Shown piece after piece: positions 1 through 12,451 of a DNA stretch of 64,000 bases. Each line of letters begins with the position of its first letter. Position 1 is the first letter of the stretch. The notes under the pieces are model-generated. The model was not told where the DNA came from, searched no databases, and was given only the letters and a program-made list of their open reading frames with translations. The stretch comes from Pilaira anomala (lineage: Eukaryota; Mucoromycota; Mucoromycetes; Mucorales; Mucoraceae): assembly GCA_025716855.1 (NCBI GenBank), contig JAIXMQ010000002.1, positions 186,001 through 250,000 on the forward strand, given 5' to 3'. The position numbers and the translations under genes are program-made.

Positions 1-1659
1 AAAAAGACTTGTTTTTTTTTTCCAATGTCAACATTCATCCGCATGCCAGTGTTGTTATCATTAACTCAAAATGCCTAACGGAACAGATAAACAAGAATTA
101 ACTCGTAAGCTCTAAAAGCAATTATAAGGTGTATATGATGTATAATAAGGCATTCTCAATCAGTTGGATTTTAATGGCGGTAAATCCTTATCAAACAACT
201 GTGACGGAGACGAACTATGTAAATTATCACGATATTTTCCTCACTTGACATCTTCATCCGAGTCGATACAAATAATACCTCACTTCTTCCTCGACATCAA
301 TATCTTTTTTTTGTTGGTTACTCGAGCACCTAAAAATTATCTCTATCATATCTGCTATCCTCTGGCAGGTGTAGGATATATTCACTGGTTCACTCAACTC
401 TACCGTGCATCTCTATCCCATCCAATATAAAAGCAGTTTTTTTTTTTTTTTTTTTGAAGCTAAGATGATATAAAACTGGGAGGAGGTATGTGGCATACTT
501 GATATCAGGGGTAAATTCATTTTTTTTTTTTAATTGAATTGCGATAAAAGAAAATCGAATACTTTCAGTAATCGAAAACTGTTTTCAAAGAGCAACTTTA
601 GCTTTTTACTTTTTGATATCCGGTTAAAAATTCTTTTTGTTTTTTAAAATTAGAATATCATACACATAATATGCTCTATATAATATCTTATTTTATAAAA
701 TAGTTTATACATGTAATGTATATAACTATATGTTTGTAGACATGATAACAGATGTCTATATTCCCATTTTCAAACAATTACATCTAAATTAAATAAAAAA
801 TACCTTTTTTTGAATCATTCATAATTATTCTATGAAACCTATGTTATATCTTTTTTTTTTTTTCTTAAATATAAGCATTCAATTTATTAAGCTAAATAAT
901 GAAATCGGTATTTACTGAATCTACTATAATTTACCCCGAATTACGAGTAAAGTAAAATTCGCCATTCACTTGAAGAAGCGAACGTAGTAAAACTCACTTC
1001 ACATTCGCTAGAATTCAGTAAACGATGTGAACCTCTTTAGCCTTAGCGCTGCATGGCAAGCCGATAAAGCTTTCGTACTGTCGAATGTTCAGGACGGGAA
1101 TGACCATGACAAGGTGTGGGTGATTGTTCAATCAGAAACATTGACAATGCCTGTAAAGATGATATGTTGCCGTTATCAACTTCTTCATTCGATAATAGGC
1201 TTGACTTTGTCACAAGATAACAGCTTTTTGCCCAGAAATCACAACACAAAATACGCTGCATCCATGGTTTACCATCAACAGGTGTGAACTTGGTGATAAA
1301 TGTCAATGGAGAAAGTTTATCGATACAAAATAATACCGTCACCAATGGATAGGATTTGTACAATTATGTTTCGTACTTTGACTGTCATTTGACCAATCGT
1401 TCCATAAAAGCTTCATTCATGATGGCACTGCACCTCGATCAGAATGGGTGGCAATGAGTTTTGAATGCCTAGACAAGGGACATACAGACTATCGCTACGG
1501 GAGCCATTACCCCATTCAGTGCTTGCGGTTGTATAAGTTCCTTTTTGGGACATTCAGCAGATCCGAGGTGATAATAATATCAATCACAGTTGATGTTTTT
1601 AGGATGGACTTGCTTAATTGGTCCATTCCTTTCCTACTCAAGAATATCGAGCATTCTTC
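1..1659. other. intergenic region, no recognisable gene
   Basis: AT-rich DNA with T-tracts. The only sizeable open frame with some non-random look is on the minus strand at 1043-1363 (106 codons); I do not recognise it and see no introns or conserved motifs. It lies directly downstream of the decayed Fanzor-like gene and may be part of the same dead element. Confidence 0.5.
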
Positions 1660-3630
1660 TACTGCAACCTGACCTTGTACATTAAGAGTCCGTGGCAGTT
1701 AACTATAGGATTTTTGCTCCGTTGGTACGGTCTGGGGTTCTTGCATTTTTTAAAAGTCTCTAACGATGAGCTAGTACAAGTGGGGCAAACACTAGAAGTC
1801 TTGTATTTGTAAAGGAGGTACAGCTGAAACCCCTCTTTTTTCAACATTCTTCTTTGTTCCTTTACCTCGAATCGATTCATGAAATTTAGTATGAGCACCA
1901 GAAGACCAGTCTTCGAAAACTAGTACGCTATCTTTTCCGAATTTTCTTCTTATAAATTACTTGCTATAGGCTTTTGTCTGTCTGTACTTGGTTTATATAT
2001 GAAGATAATTTATAAGCTTTCGAAAAGGAAGTGCATCTTGGCAGGACGTTCTTCTTTCTTCTTATCTTCGTTTGTTGAATAATACTGATATAAATCCTGA
2101 CTAACTTCGGCTCTAGCTCCGATATAATTTTTGTACTTATTTATATCAACAGTGGAAGCAGCATGCAAACTTAACTTTTCTTCGGCTTCTTTAACATGCT
2201 TGGGTTTATACTTTTGAGGAGACTTCTCCTAAACTTGGTAGATTTTGTTTCGACTGCTTTCTGGTTTCTAGTGTAGCGATATACCAATTTTTTGTTTATG
2301 TCTTTTTCGCTATTTTCACTCATACAATACAATAAGTCTCTTCGACCAGGATCTATCAGAACGCATTTCCCTATAGTTGATACATGTTCTTGTAAAGATA
2401 GCTTCTCCATGTAATCGATGCTTTCATCAACAATTTTAGACAAAGTACTTTTACTAGAGTTACCTTTGCTAGTATCTTCATTCTGTTTTATTACAGAAAC
2501 AGCGATACCATCCGTCATAATAGTACCTCTAAATTGTATAGACTTAGCTTTGCCTTGTGGTTTGACGGCTTTTTAGTAGACATATTTATAACTTGGCCCC
2601 ATAATCTCTGCTTGTCTAATTTGCCTTGATTGGTATTTTTTTTTTTTTTTTTAACATATGATTATTTAAAATTTTCGTATCAATTGTTATGTGGCAGGGT
2701 ATAAACGTTTTTCTTGTCGGAAAGCATTGAAAAAGATTTAATTTTACAAGATTTATATAAATTGGCAAGCTTGAAATATGCAAGCAGACGCTTTCTGGAA
2801 CTTGCTTTGACATCGTAGTATACAGAGCCTTTCTTGAATTTATAAGAACTATCATAGGATGAGAACAGATCGTTTATATAACCAAAGAACTTTATCACCA
2901 ATAAAACCTTTGGGCATTTTGTTAATATCTTTAGTCGATATAACGAGTTTGACTTGCGTAATTGGCTCTATTACGTTAGTTTTGATTGAGGCTTTTATTC
3001 GTTGAATCAGTTTTCAGCTGAGATATATATGCTCTTTTTTTTTTTGAAGTACATTATTAATAAATCTTCTTTTTAACTGATTGCCTAATTGCAGCATAAG
3101 ATTGTTGTCAAAAGCAGTTTCAGTTTTTATGGATTCGTAAGTAGCAATTTGTTGAGCATTATAGGAAGCTTGATTGGTACATATGATGAGCATTCTTTAT
3201 AAGATTCGAAATGCTTATCGATCATTTTTCTGGACTTTTTAACTGTTTCAGACAATTTTGATTTACCACCTGTACTACCATCCCACCTCTGTAATCTAGA
3301 AGCGATAGAAGCCCCGCGTAGCAAATTCTTCAAGTTCAAAGTTTTCATTCGTGTTCAATTCATGAATAAAGATATACTTTATCAAAGAAACGGTAATGTG
3401 TAAAAATGATATTTACATCGTATACCAGCTTCTTGAGCGTATCAACATACTCGTCTTTCATCCTATTCCTTTGACAGAAGATTTTACAGTAATAATTTGA
3501 AGTTCTTTATGCTAAAAAAAAAAACGTTAAATACAAAAATAAAATCGCGTTTGTATAACATTTACATTCTGAACTTCTTCTTTATGACTTTCTCCCTTAC
3601 AAGGAGATGACATTTTAATTTATATCGAAA
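1660..3630 (-). pseudogene. Decayed Fanzor/TnpB-like RuvC nuclease
   Basis: Read 3630 to 1660 on the minus strand, the region gives a series of collinear protein pieces broken by stops and frame changes. A possible start (MSSPCKGESHKEEVQN) lies near 3612 with a donor-like GTAAAT. Further pieces lie at 3348-3127, 2901-2680, 2855-2616 and 2518-2171. The last carries KCVLIDPGRRDLLYCM near 2370, which fits RuvC-I with its Asp. At 1898-1659 comes KTSSVCPTC followed by NPRPYQR and CHGLL, a zinc-ribbon. The published Fanzor signature (Asp, 125-275 residues, [TS][TS]xx, C4 zinc finger, then RD) is met up to the zinc finger: the spacing is about 190 codons. The second CxxC half is damaged (CHGLLMY) and the final RD motif is missing. 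Fanzors are eukaryotic relatives of IS605 TnpB, RNA-guided DNA nucleases carried by transposons. The assignment rests on these motifs; the copy is certainly non-functional. Confidence 0.6.
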
Positions 3631-3995
3631 TCTTCTTCTTTGGCTACTTATAAAGAAAAGAAAGAAAAGAGTTTTGTTTTTTTTAAATCAATATAAATAA
3701 ATCAGCTACTGCGGATTGTTGTCGTACTGATACGTGACTACCTGTTTTCGTTACTCTTGGTACACTTTTCCCTTTTAGATATTAAGAGGAAGTATCCTTT
3801 TACTATCTTTTTCATCTGTAGGCTTCTCTATTTTTATTTTTATTTTATTATTATTTTACGTATTGGTGCTCAACCTTTAGTGGTAAATTTATTATCTATT
3901 TTTCTATGTATCATTTAAACTGGCTCAATTCTAGTTGGACCATATTTATAATAAAATACATCTTTTTTAAGTTTAAATCTTGGTGACTTCTCAGT
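3631..3995. other. intergenic spacer
   Basis: AT-rich spacer between two transposon remnants. No ORF, RNA gene or repeat beyond short A/T runs was seen. Confidence 0.5.
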
Positions 3996-4193
3996 GTGGG
4001 AGGTTTAAGTAACAACATTTCAGTACTTACACCAGTTATTGGCGTGAAGAGAGAAGCCATTGACAGCGGGGACAAATTGACTCCTAGGATTTTAAAGGGA
4101 TGCTCAGAAGTGACTCTTAAAGATTATCAAGGTTGGATTAGACATTCTGTTTCATTTTTTGAACGCTGTTTAGCTATGGAAGAAAAGCTTTGA
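3996..4193 (+). pseudogene. Possible transposase C-terminal remnant
   Basis: A 65-codon open frame without an ATG begins after an in-frame stop, next to an acceptor-like TTCTCAG, and ends at a TGA. It contains DYQGWIRHSVSFFERCL, which reminds me of C-terminal tails of transposase-like proteins that are common in Mucoromycota genomes. No upstream exons were found in 3631-3990, so this is at best an isolated terminal fragment. The assignment is weak. Confidence 0.25.
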
Positions 4194-4641
4194 TAATCAA
4201 TCTAATTAATAAAATAAAATTTCCAAAAATAATGCTAAACTTTCCCCAAAAATACCATTCATTTTTTCTCAATAACTGCGTTTAATTTCCCCCAAAATTC
4301 ACTCACTTCCCCCCCCCCCGTTTCTGCGACGTGTATAAATAAATTCTTTGCAAAAAAAAAAAAAAAAAAAATTGATCCATTCTAGACAACTGATCCAGTG
4401 GTAACTTGGACGTAAGAAGCTCATTAATCACTACAAAATAAGTCAGGCGATTAATAAAAAAATATCAGAAAGAGATATAAATTCAGAATAACCATTTACT
4501 CTCATTTTTATTCTGGTTATTTTCTTCGGTGGCTGTCATGGTGGCAATACTTTGTTGAAAAAACTAACTAAAGAAATCATAAAAAAAAATAAAAAAAAAA
4601 GAGCATTAGGTCAGTCTTGGGCCAGCCAATCAGAGGTAGGC

Positions 4642-4899
4642 ACCGTTTACACCGTTTACACCGTTTACACCGTTTACACCGTTTACACCGTTTACACCGT
4701 TTACACCGTTTACACCGTTTACACCGTTTACACCGTTTACACCGTTTACACCGCTAATACCGACAACACCGACAACACCGACAACACCGACAACACCGGC
4801 AACACCGGCAACACCGGCAACATCGGCAACATCGGCAACATCGGCAACACACGCAGCTAACACCGACAACACACACCGGTAACACCGGTAACACCGTTT
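4642..4899 (+). repeat. 9-bp minisatellite (ACCGNNNAC-type units)
   Basis: Twelve perfect copies of ACCGTTTAC run from 4642 to 4749. They are followed by ACCGCTAAT, four copies of ACCGACAAC, three of ACCGGCAAC and three of ATCGGCAAC, ending at 4848, then degenerate units with ACCGGTAAC to about 4899. Because the unit is a multiple of three, long open frames run through both strands (for example Thr-Val-Tyr repeats). The variants occur in blocks, which suggests stepwise local expansion. There is no ATG-started gene around it. Confidence 0.95.
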
Positions 4900-5376
4900 C
4901 ACCAACACTCGTCAAGGCAATCATTCCTTCGCGTCATAGTTGTATTCATTTCGTTCATTCCTGTGGTGATCAAGCATAGTAAATAAAGCAGTAAGGTTAC
5001 ATCCAGATACTGGGATTAAATATCTAATGAAATAGGAAGTTTATTATTGAATCTTAAAAACATATAAAAGATAAAGATGTTGATTCACACACTAAATTAG
5101 TATGCAATATAAAAACAGATAACATACTAGTATAAACCCTATTATGATATCATATATATAACTCAGTAGCTGTAAAATAAAGAAATATAAATACTCTCCT
5201 CTCATATTAGAATAGATACAATCTCTGGGACACTTTTATTCTACACTTTTTACATTTAATAAACACTTGTAAACAGTCTCAAACTACTTATCTAGTTTTT
5301 ATATCTTTTATTTCTATTATCTATTCTATATCACAACAACTCCATTGATTCAATTTTACGAAATAGCTGACCAATT
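4900..5376. other. intergenic spacer
   Basis: AT-rich, no gene recognised. Any terminal inverted repeat of the adjoining transposase element would be expected here, but I could not identify one by eye. Confidence 0.5.
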
Positions 5377-7392
5377 CTACAACCTCTCCTTGTTGAGATA
5401 CTTACCAAAACATTTGGCAGAATGAGATAAAAAACCTTTGAAATCATTTTTAAATATAAACTATTACATACCTCACTAATTCTAGTCATGAGTGATTCTT
5501 TTTCCAAAAACTTATTTCGCCTTACTTTACTCTTGACAACCGGCCAAAATTGCTCAATCGGATTTAGCTCAGGAGAATATGGAGGAAGATGTGGTATTTA
5601 CCTGTTTCTAGCAAGAGATTATTTTTCATAAAATAAATAATATAGCTATCGCTATATTAATAAAAGACACAATTAACCAATAACTGCTTGTTGATGTGAC
5701 CAGACATGTTCATATATTACTACTTCACTCATATATTCACATATACACGGTCACTATCACTTGATCTATTATCCACCGATTACTAATAAACATTTGTTCT
5801 ACTAAGTTCTATATACTATCGTCCAGAAATACTGATCCGGTAAATAGTAACATGGATTATCCGTTAACATTGACAGGTTTTGGTCATTCTATTTTAACTA
5901 TACCAAGAACATAGATCAATTTGACACGATGATTAGTATTGTTCTTCCTGCATTAATAACGAGCACGGACCTGAATAATTATTTACACTCAGTTTTGACA
6001 TGTATATAAACCTTCCATATTTTTGTAAATAATAAAATTTCATCTTATTTTACGTCTGACTATTTTTATAATTCCTTTGCTATTTTTTATTTAGTATTCA
6101 ATCTATATTCTATAGCTCGGATACATCACTTGTCAATATTACAAGCAGTCCATAAATAGAAACTCAACTGATATTATCTCTTAGTATAAAGGGTAGTTTA
6201 GCTCCAGCAGTTATTTTGTTCCCTCTCTTGTTTTTTAACTAAATAAAGATCATAAGAAGTCTAATCATACTTTAAGTCTTTCTCCCCTTTTTTTATTCAT
6301 TTACAAGACAATATCTCAGAAGATAAACATATAGATATCCTCGAGAGCGAATGTATTTTCCTGTGTCAATTGAGCTATGAATTGGAGCATTATCCATGAC
6401 AAGATAATGCCCTTTTATTTCTGGATACCTATTCGTTTCATCAAGAGTGGTTTTTAAAAAGCTTAGATAATGTCCTGTCACTGTTCCTATGCTATAAGCA
6501 TCAGTCTCACACCCAAACTTTCTCTTTTTAATGCGTTTTGGAACTCGCAAACTAACATTGATTAAGCCAGAGGCAGATATTGCATTTAAAATGGATGTTG
6601 CTCTTGCTTTAGTCATAGGCACTGTAACTATAGCAGGAGTCCCCTTCTTTGACCAAGCCATACCCTGTTTCAAATTAACGTGAAAGGCTGATTCATCAAG
6701 AAAGACACAATTTGTTGTAAAATCCAAATCAGTTTGTTGCCAATTTTGGGCCCAATCATACCTTTGCTGAATTTTTTCCTCGATATTTCTTTCTAAAGGC
6801 TGGAATTGCGCTTGTTTAATGGATAAATTAGACTGCGTTGTTATGAAGTTATAGACAGTACTACGAGAAACATTAAGATCTACGAAGTTTTGTGTTAAAC
6901 TTTCTACCACTTTAATTAAAGCAGCAGAAGGATTCTCATCAATGTAATTTAAAAGAAATTGCTTATGCTCATCTCCAAGAATACGACGTCGCCCTGATTT
7001 TTTCTTTTTCTCGAAAATGCTTTCAGGATCTTCGTAATAACGTTTGACCCATCTCTGAGCTGCACGAATGTGAATGCCTAATTGTGTCGCAGCGGCCGAA
7101 GCACTAAGGCTTTTACTAAAAAATATAAATGAAAGAATCTAGTTTTTTCGTTATCAGAGTAAAATGTATAACGTCGCTTATTGCATAGCTCTATAAAAAT
7201 ATCAGCATGATTCCTTTCATCTCCAACTGGATGCAATGCAGACTTAGGAGGTTTATTTTGAAGGAATTGAGTACGAGAACTTATTGTTTCGATGGCGAAA
7301 AGCTCCTCGTCAACTGTAAGATCCATCGGATCAATTCCATGTTCATCAACAACACGTCCTTGCCCATCCTCATAAAAAAATTGCATATTCAT
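5377..7392 (-). pseudogene. IS630/Tc1-type DDE transposase, disrupted
   Basis: The minus strand encodes most of a Tc1/mariner-IS630 (DDE_3-like) transposase. The start is near 7392 (MNMQFFYEDGQG). One frameshift lies near 7115. A helix-turn-helix follows (ATQLGIHIRAAQRWVKRYY). The catalytic core has the first Asp in NCVFLDESAFH and the second in YLVMDNAPIHS; the glutamate in LPPYSPELNPIEQFW is found only after a 729-bp insertion (5590-6318) that splits the codons after YLYVYL. A second frameshift occurs near 5450, before the end (AKCFGKYLNKERL, stop at 5377). All three acidic residues are still encoded, but the gene is broken in three places. I did not find its terminal inverted repeats. Confidence 0.85.
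5590..6318. mobile_element. Putative solo LTR inserted in transposase gene
   Basis: The 729-bp insert begins TGTGGTATTT and ends AATATCTCA (TG..CA ends). It is flanked by a 5-bp direct repeat GAAGA (5585-5589 and 6319-6323). Removing it with one copy of the repeat restores the transposase frame from YLYVYL directly into PPYSPELNP. Inside are a TATA-like TATATAAACC near 6003 and AATAAA near 6028 on the plus strand, as expected of an LTR. It has no coding capacity and does not resemble the 169-bp LTRs at 38-43 kb. It could instead be another kind of non-autonomous insert, but no terminal inverted repeats are visible. Confidence 0.6.
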
Positions 7393-8270
7393 TTGAATGT
7401 TTGTAAATATATATATATATAATTAGGAAGAAAATAAAAACAAGAAAAATGGAACCATTTTTCTTCAATTTATAAAAATAAAATGTTAAGAATATTATTG
7501 GGTAACTACTAAGAGACATGTAAAAATAAATAAGGTTCATCTGATTTGAACACGACCTTATTTTTGGATCAGCCGACATCAGCATTGAATGCACCTTTTT
7601 TTTTTTGCACGACTTCAATGTTTGGTAAGGGAGACGGTACCACTTCGGAATCCAAAGCGGAGGCAATAGGTATTGTGCTAGGAACGACATACAATTCACA
7701 GGTTGCCGAAGCAAAGGATGAAGAAGTGGTACACACCCAGCCTTAGTATTAAACACTCTTCAATTAGTTTAGTTTAGTTAATCTTGTTAACTTCCACTCA
7801 AAAAAAAACTTTTAAGTATCAAGCATAGCTAGCTTGAAAGATCTGTCGAAAAAGGGAATATACTTTATATTATTATTATAACATCTGAAAATAAAGCGTG
7901 GCTCAGAGAACTTGTACTACTTCTTTATTCTTCGCTTCAGCTACCTGTGTATTTTAGCCCTATAAATATAGTAATATTGGCTATTCTCAAGCAAAAAATT
8001 GTTTTTAGGCCAACAAAAAAAATGAGGGATTACTATTTTTGGTTGGAATTAATCCAAGCCTTTGCAGAATTATACTGAGCGTTATTTAGCTTTGTTTTTT
8101 TGTGCTACAATTTTTTTGTATCAAGTGGTAATATTGTCTACAGAATTGAAATTTGCAATACCTTGCCAACCTAGTAGTGTCCACAAAAATAGCACTTAAA
8201 TATATAATTCGAGCTAACTTTTTTTCCCTCTTCTTTTTCTCTTTTGTCTTTTTCAAATCTATTGCCAAAT
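7393..8270. other. intergenic region
   Basis: AT-rich with a short TA repeat near 7410. Open frames at 7546-7746 (plus) and 7370-7756 (minus) are unrecognised. The last 200 bp contain pyrimidine-rich DNA directly before the kelch-protein ATG, which is likely promoter. Confidence 0.45.
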
Positions 8271-10588
8271 ATGAGACGTTTACAGCTGTTTGTATTATTT
8301 ATTACTTTTTTCGGAACAAACGTCGAATCAATAGAATTAAAAGCTCGTGGCGGGCAAGGTAGAGCAGAACTTATTTCGAAATAACTTCAATAAAATTACT
8401 AATTTATTTTTTTAAATTAGAATGTGCATTCCTATCCAAAAGGATTTATTGCTTTGGTGGATACATTGAGGGAGTCCATGCAGCAGATGCTTTGAACTCA
8501 CTCGACATATATAAAAATGATGGCGCTCCATCGTATAGATTAAACGATCAATGGGAAGAGATAGAACCCGCTCCGACTGATCTTGTGATTGGACGAAGAG
8601 ATAGTCTACAAGCAGCAGCAGCACCAGATGGTGTACGGTTCTTATTTCAAGGAGGGTTTAACTACGTTAGCGATCCTATTTTACATCAAACGATTGCATA
8701 TAACTCCGAAACTAATACTTGGGAGACTTTTGCTAATTACAACGATATCAGAAATGATGGAGATAGAGAAGTGTAAATGCTAAAATTATTACTTTATATT
8801 TTTTTTAAAGAAAAAGAAAGAGGATACGACACTAACTATAACAAAAATCTTGTTTATAGATTTTATGGAAGAGGAGTATATGTTCCAAGTCTGGACGGTT
8901 TCGGATTCTTCGGTGGAAAACAGGCGTAAACATAATTGAAATATCATTTACTAAATCTGTAATAATCTCTAAATAATCTTTTTTTTTTTCTTAAACCTAC
9001 CAGACATGCGATTAAAGGATCTACCTTTGTCACTCTAGAAAATAGATTTATAAGCAATATAACTTTCCAAGATACCGATAACATTACTTCTAGTATAATT
9101 GGATTCTATTACTTTACTCTTTTTGATATAAAAACTAATGTATGTATAAATACACAACACATAATTAAATTTACATTGAGAAATTTACATTTTCGTATTC
9201 GTATATACGTGTTTACAGACTTGGACTGTTCCTACACAAAGAAATGTACCTTCAACTTTTCGCCTCAGCTTTAGTGCCACCTACCATCCAGGAACCAAAA
9301 AAGTATTTTACATCGGTGGAAGTTATAACGATGTACCTGCTGGGGGAACAAGTCTTCTTAGTAGTATGTCATATGCGAACACATTTGACACTGTTACTGG
9401 TGATTGGCAAGAACAGTTTATCTATGGAAAGCCTCCGTCAAAAAGACAGCAGCATACAGCCACTTTACGTTAGTACCGATGAAAAAATAATAATATACGT
9501 CTATATATCATTTGCTAACAAATTTTTTTAAAAAAAAATGATATTTAGTTGCTAATGGTGATGACATTTTACTTTATGGAGGAGCTACAGCTGATGAAAA
9601 AGGTAATATTACAATATCTAATATAATATATATGAACAGAAAGACTAAAGTATATTTATTAATATTATAGCTATGCCTGATTACTGTTATACTCTCAACG
9701 TACCCACTATGTCTTGGACGGCTCATGATTTGGTTGCCCCTGATGGTGTTGTTGGTCCACGATCAGAACATTCAGGTATACTGCAAAAGAAAAAGAAAAG
9801 CAGAAGGAACAAAAAGCTCACTGTTTTCACTCTTTTACAGCCGTTCTTGTTAACAACAGTTTATTCATTTTATTTGGCCGTAATTTATCCGGACGTCCAC
9901 TTAATCAATTATTGATTTTGAATGTACGAGATGTCAATAATATTACGTTTGCAAATAATTTTCCTTTTGCTGACTCCACCGACACAACAAATGGTACCAA
10001 AAATTCCAACGGTAATGACATCAGTCCTAAAGAAGGATTAAGCACAGGAGGCATTGCAGGAGTTGCAGTCGGCGCTGTTATAGCTGTATGTATTCTTTAT
10101 ATAAATATAATATTTTTTTGGCATTTAAAAAATTCTGACTCAAAAATAACTTGTAGGGTGCACTCGCTATTTTAGGACCCGTTTGCTATTTCCTTAAGAG
10201 AAAAACCAAGCAAACAAGTACTCGACCTAATAGCACTGCCCATTTTGATGCACCAGAAAATAATGAAAATGATACATTGGAGGTTGATTGGGACAAAATT
10301 GAAAACCACTATACAGAAGTTAATCATCCAAAGTTTATTGATCCATCAACCGCATTTCAACCACAGAAACCAGATATACTGCAGCAAGAGCCAACTCAAC
10401 AACACTACATCTCAGGTAATCTTTACTTTGAAGCCAATAGTAGTAGTGTTACATCAACATCTCAAACTCTCTATACTTTAGCTACGAATCCCCACCAATA
10501 TAAACCAAACGTTGCTGAACCTATCCTTCCTAACATTGTTAAACCTTCATTAAGTATCCGACCTACAAAGCCTGATAATAGTGTTTAA
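8271..10588 (+). CDS. Kelch/beta-propeller single-pass membrane protein
   Basis: Nine exons (8271-8358, 8421-8772, 8860-8925, 9004-9139, 9219-9468, 9549-9602, 9671-9775, 9841-10085, 10157-10588) join in frame into about 575 residues. The ATG opens a hydrophobic signal peptide (MRRLQLFVLFITFFG). The ectodomain has kelch-like blades with Gly-Gly pairs, for example RIYCFGGY, FLFQGGFN, GFFGGK, FYIGGS, ILLYGGA and ILFGRN. A Gly/Ala-rich membrane segment (GGIAGVAVGAVIAGALAILG, about residues 416-440) is followed by basic KRKTK and a Gln/Pro/Ser-rich cytosolic tail of about 130 residues. The topology suggests a surface or secretory-pathway receptor-like protein. Such kelch-TM proteins are frequent in Mucoromycota but lack an assigned function, and no enzyme residues of galactose oxidase are evident. 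Confidence 0.85.
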
Positions 10589-11084
10589 TTATTTCATTAC
10601 TATAATACGATGTTTTTAAAGATTAGAAAATGGCTCTATTTTTTTTTTTTAAGTTTATTACTGTGGCTTTTAAATGTAACAGATCATATTTTCAATAAAC
10701 ACAACAGTTTTTCTCCAAAGATTGATTGTCCATTAATCACATTTTTAAGTCAATCGGCATTGTTTTCCACTGAAATTACCACGATTGCCCATAGATAAAA
10801 ACTGGCATCACCCTTACCCATTTTTTTGTAACTGTAATCTGATCATAATATAATAGATTTATTAAAATTCACATTAGATGATTTTTTTTTTTTTGTATTA
10901 ATTCACGGGCTTTTATTAAGATAATGAGGTAAAAAGGAAGTTATTAGCTAATGTTTAAAAGTTTATGAGAATTAGCGGTCGTAGTAAGATAGTGAGAAAG
11001 AGAATAATTATATAAAGAGTCAGCTAGAACGTTGGATCAAGACGTGTTGTCAAAGATGCACATCCAGTGGTGGCGCCAGACGAT
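10589..11084. other. intergenic region
   Basis: The 3' flank of the kelch gene, followed by AT-rich DNA leading into the LINE remnant. No further feature was seen. Confidence 0.5.
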
Positions 11085-12059
11085 TTATAATATGGTTCCT
11101 AGAGAAAGGATAATAGCCTCATCGATTAACTCACTAGACTCACTGTGCAATGTGTAAATGGAGAGCCAAACTGACTCTGGAGTTGGGAACTTAGCAGTTA
11201 GTTGCAAAGCGGCCAGTTGAGATTCCCAAAAGGACCACTTGTGCAAGCACGAAATAAAGAAGTGTTGTATGGTCTCGGACTCAGACTTGCATATTTGACA
11301 CAGTGAAGAAGACCATAATTGAGAATTCCGCCTGAAAAAAGTTGCTTGACAGCCAATTTTATTTTGAAGTAAGCTCCACCAAATAGTGACCACCTTGTGA
11401 GCAGAGAGAGAGACAAAAAGAATTTCCAGAGGTCTGCTGGAGAAAGCTAGTTACTAAGGATAGCGTACGGGACACGAATTTTACCAGACCCGGTGGCCTT
11501 CAAGTAACCCAGTCTCTTTTTACGACGTTAAAGTTGTACATATAACCGAAATAAACCATTAGAAATACGACGAATGGGAAGCACTTTGAAGGAATTAACA
11601 CGAAGCACCCAATGGTCACAGCTAGGCACCCATTCAGATCCTGTGGCGGCAAAAGTTGGTCTGGTATTAGGGGAATTGAAAGTCGGAGGCACAAGGCAGG
11701 CTGAGACACTCCGGGGCATGAACCATTTTAATGACGATAACCAAAATATATCACTATCAGGAGATTGTAGCTGACGGTATATACGTGCAGGTAAAACAAT
11801 TGTGGAACTAGTTGGCCATAGATAACCAATCCATAACATCAGAGACTAAATACCGTGTAGCTATTTTACTAGGATCGATACCAGCGTTACTAGTAATACT
11901 ACTGTGGGAGCCATCACCAGTCGGTCCTGAAGAAGATAGCGTAAACCGTAAAGGAGAATCAGATAGCCAGAGACCAGACCAGGTATAGTTAAATTTTAAA
12001 GGAGGTAGCAGTGTTATTAACTTGGTTAAATGCGTCATCGTAGGAATATGTTTTAACAT
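11085..12059 (-). pseudogene. LINE-type reverse transcriptase C-terminal remnant
   Basis: Collinear minus-strand fragments at 12059-11808, 11839-11528 and 11393-11085 are in different frames. The last contains TIWWSLLQNKIGCQ then CQICKSESETIQHFFISC, which matches the zinc-binding domain (zf-RVT) that follows the reverse transcriptase of non-LTR retrotransposons. Base composition is less AT-rich than the neighbouring fungal genes. The 5' part with the RT catalytic motifs is absent, as in a 5'-truncated LINE insertion that has since acquired frameshifts. Confidence 0.7.
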
Positions 12060-12451
12060 AGGAGCATAAAGAGAAGGATGTCGAAGCCAAGGCAGAAAGC
12101 TACGGTGACCATTATAAAAATATATACATGCATTAGATGAAAAATAAACTGAAAAAGTCTACTTTTTACTCTTCGTACACTACTTTTATGTGATTAAAAC
12201 AAGATAAAACTAATCTACAATTTCACAAGTTCTTCATATATCGTTATATGTTATCGGTCACTTTACTGTACTAACACTGTACTCTATGTCTAAATAAATC
12301 AATGCATCTCATGTACGTACACAAATTATCTAATGTACTCGCAAAATAAATTTATGACTCAAAATAAAACAGTAACACAATAGAAAAAAAAAAGATAAGA
12401 GATATTTATATTTATATTTATTTTTTATGCACATGAACAGGGAAAAAGATA
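12060..12451. other. intergenic region
   Basis: AT-rich 3' flank of the minus-strand oxidoreductase gene. Nothing else was recognised. Confidence 0.5.

Noticed and set aside
4642..4899. CRISPR-like repeat array
   Set aside because: Units are 9 bp and contiguous with no spacers; it is a minisatellite, and the genome is eukaryotic.
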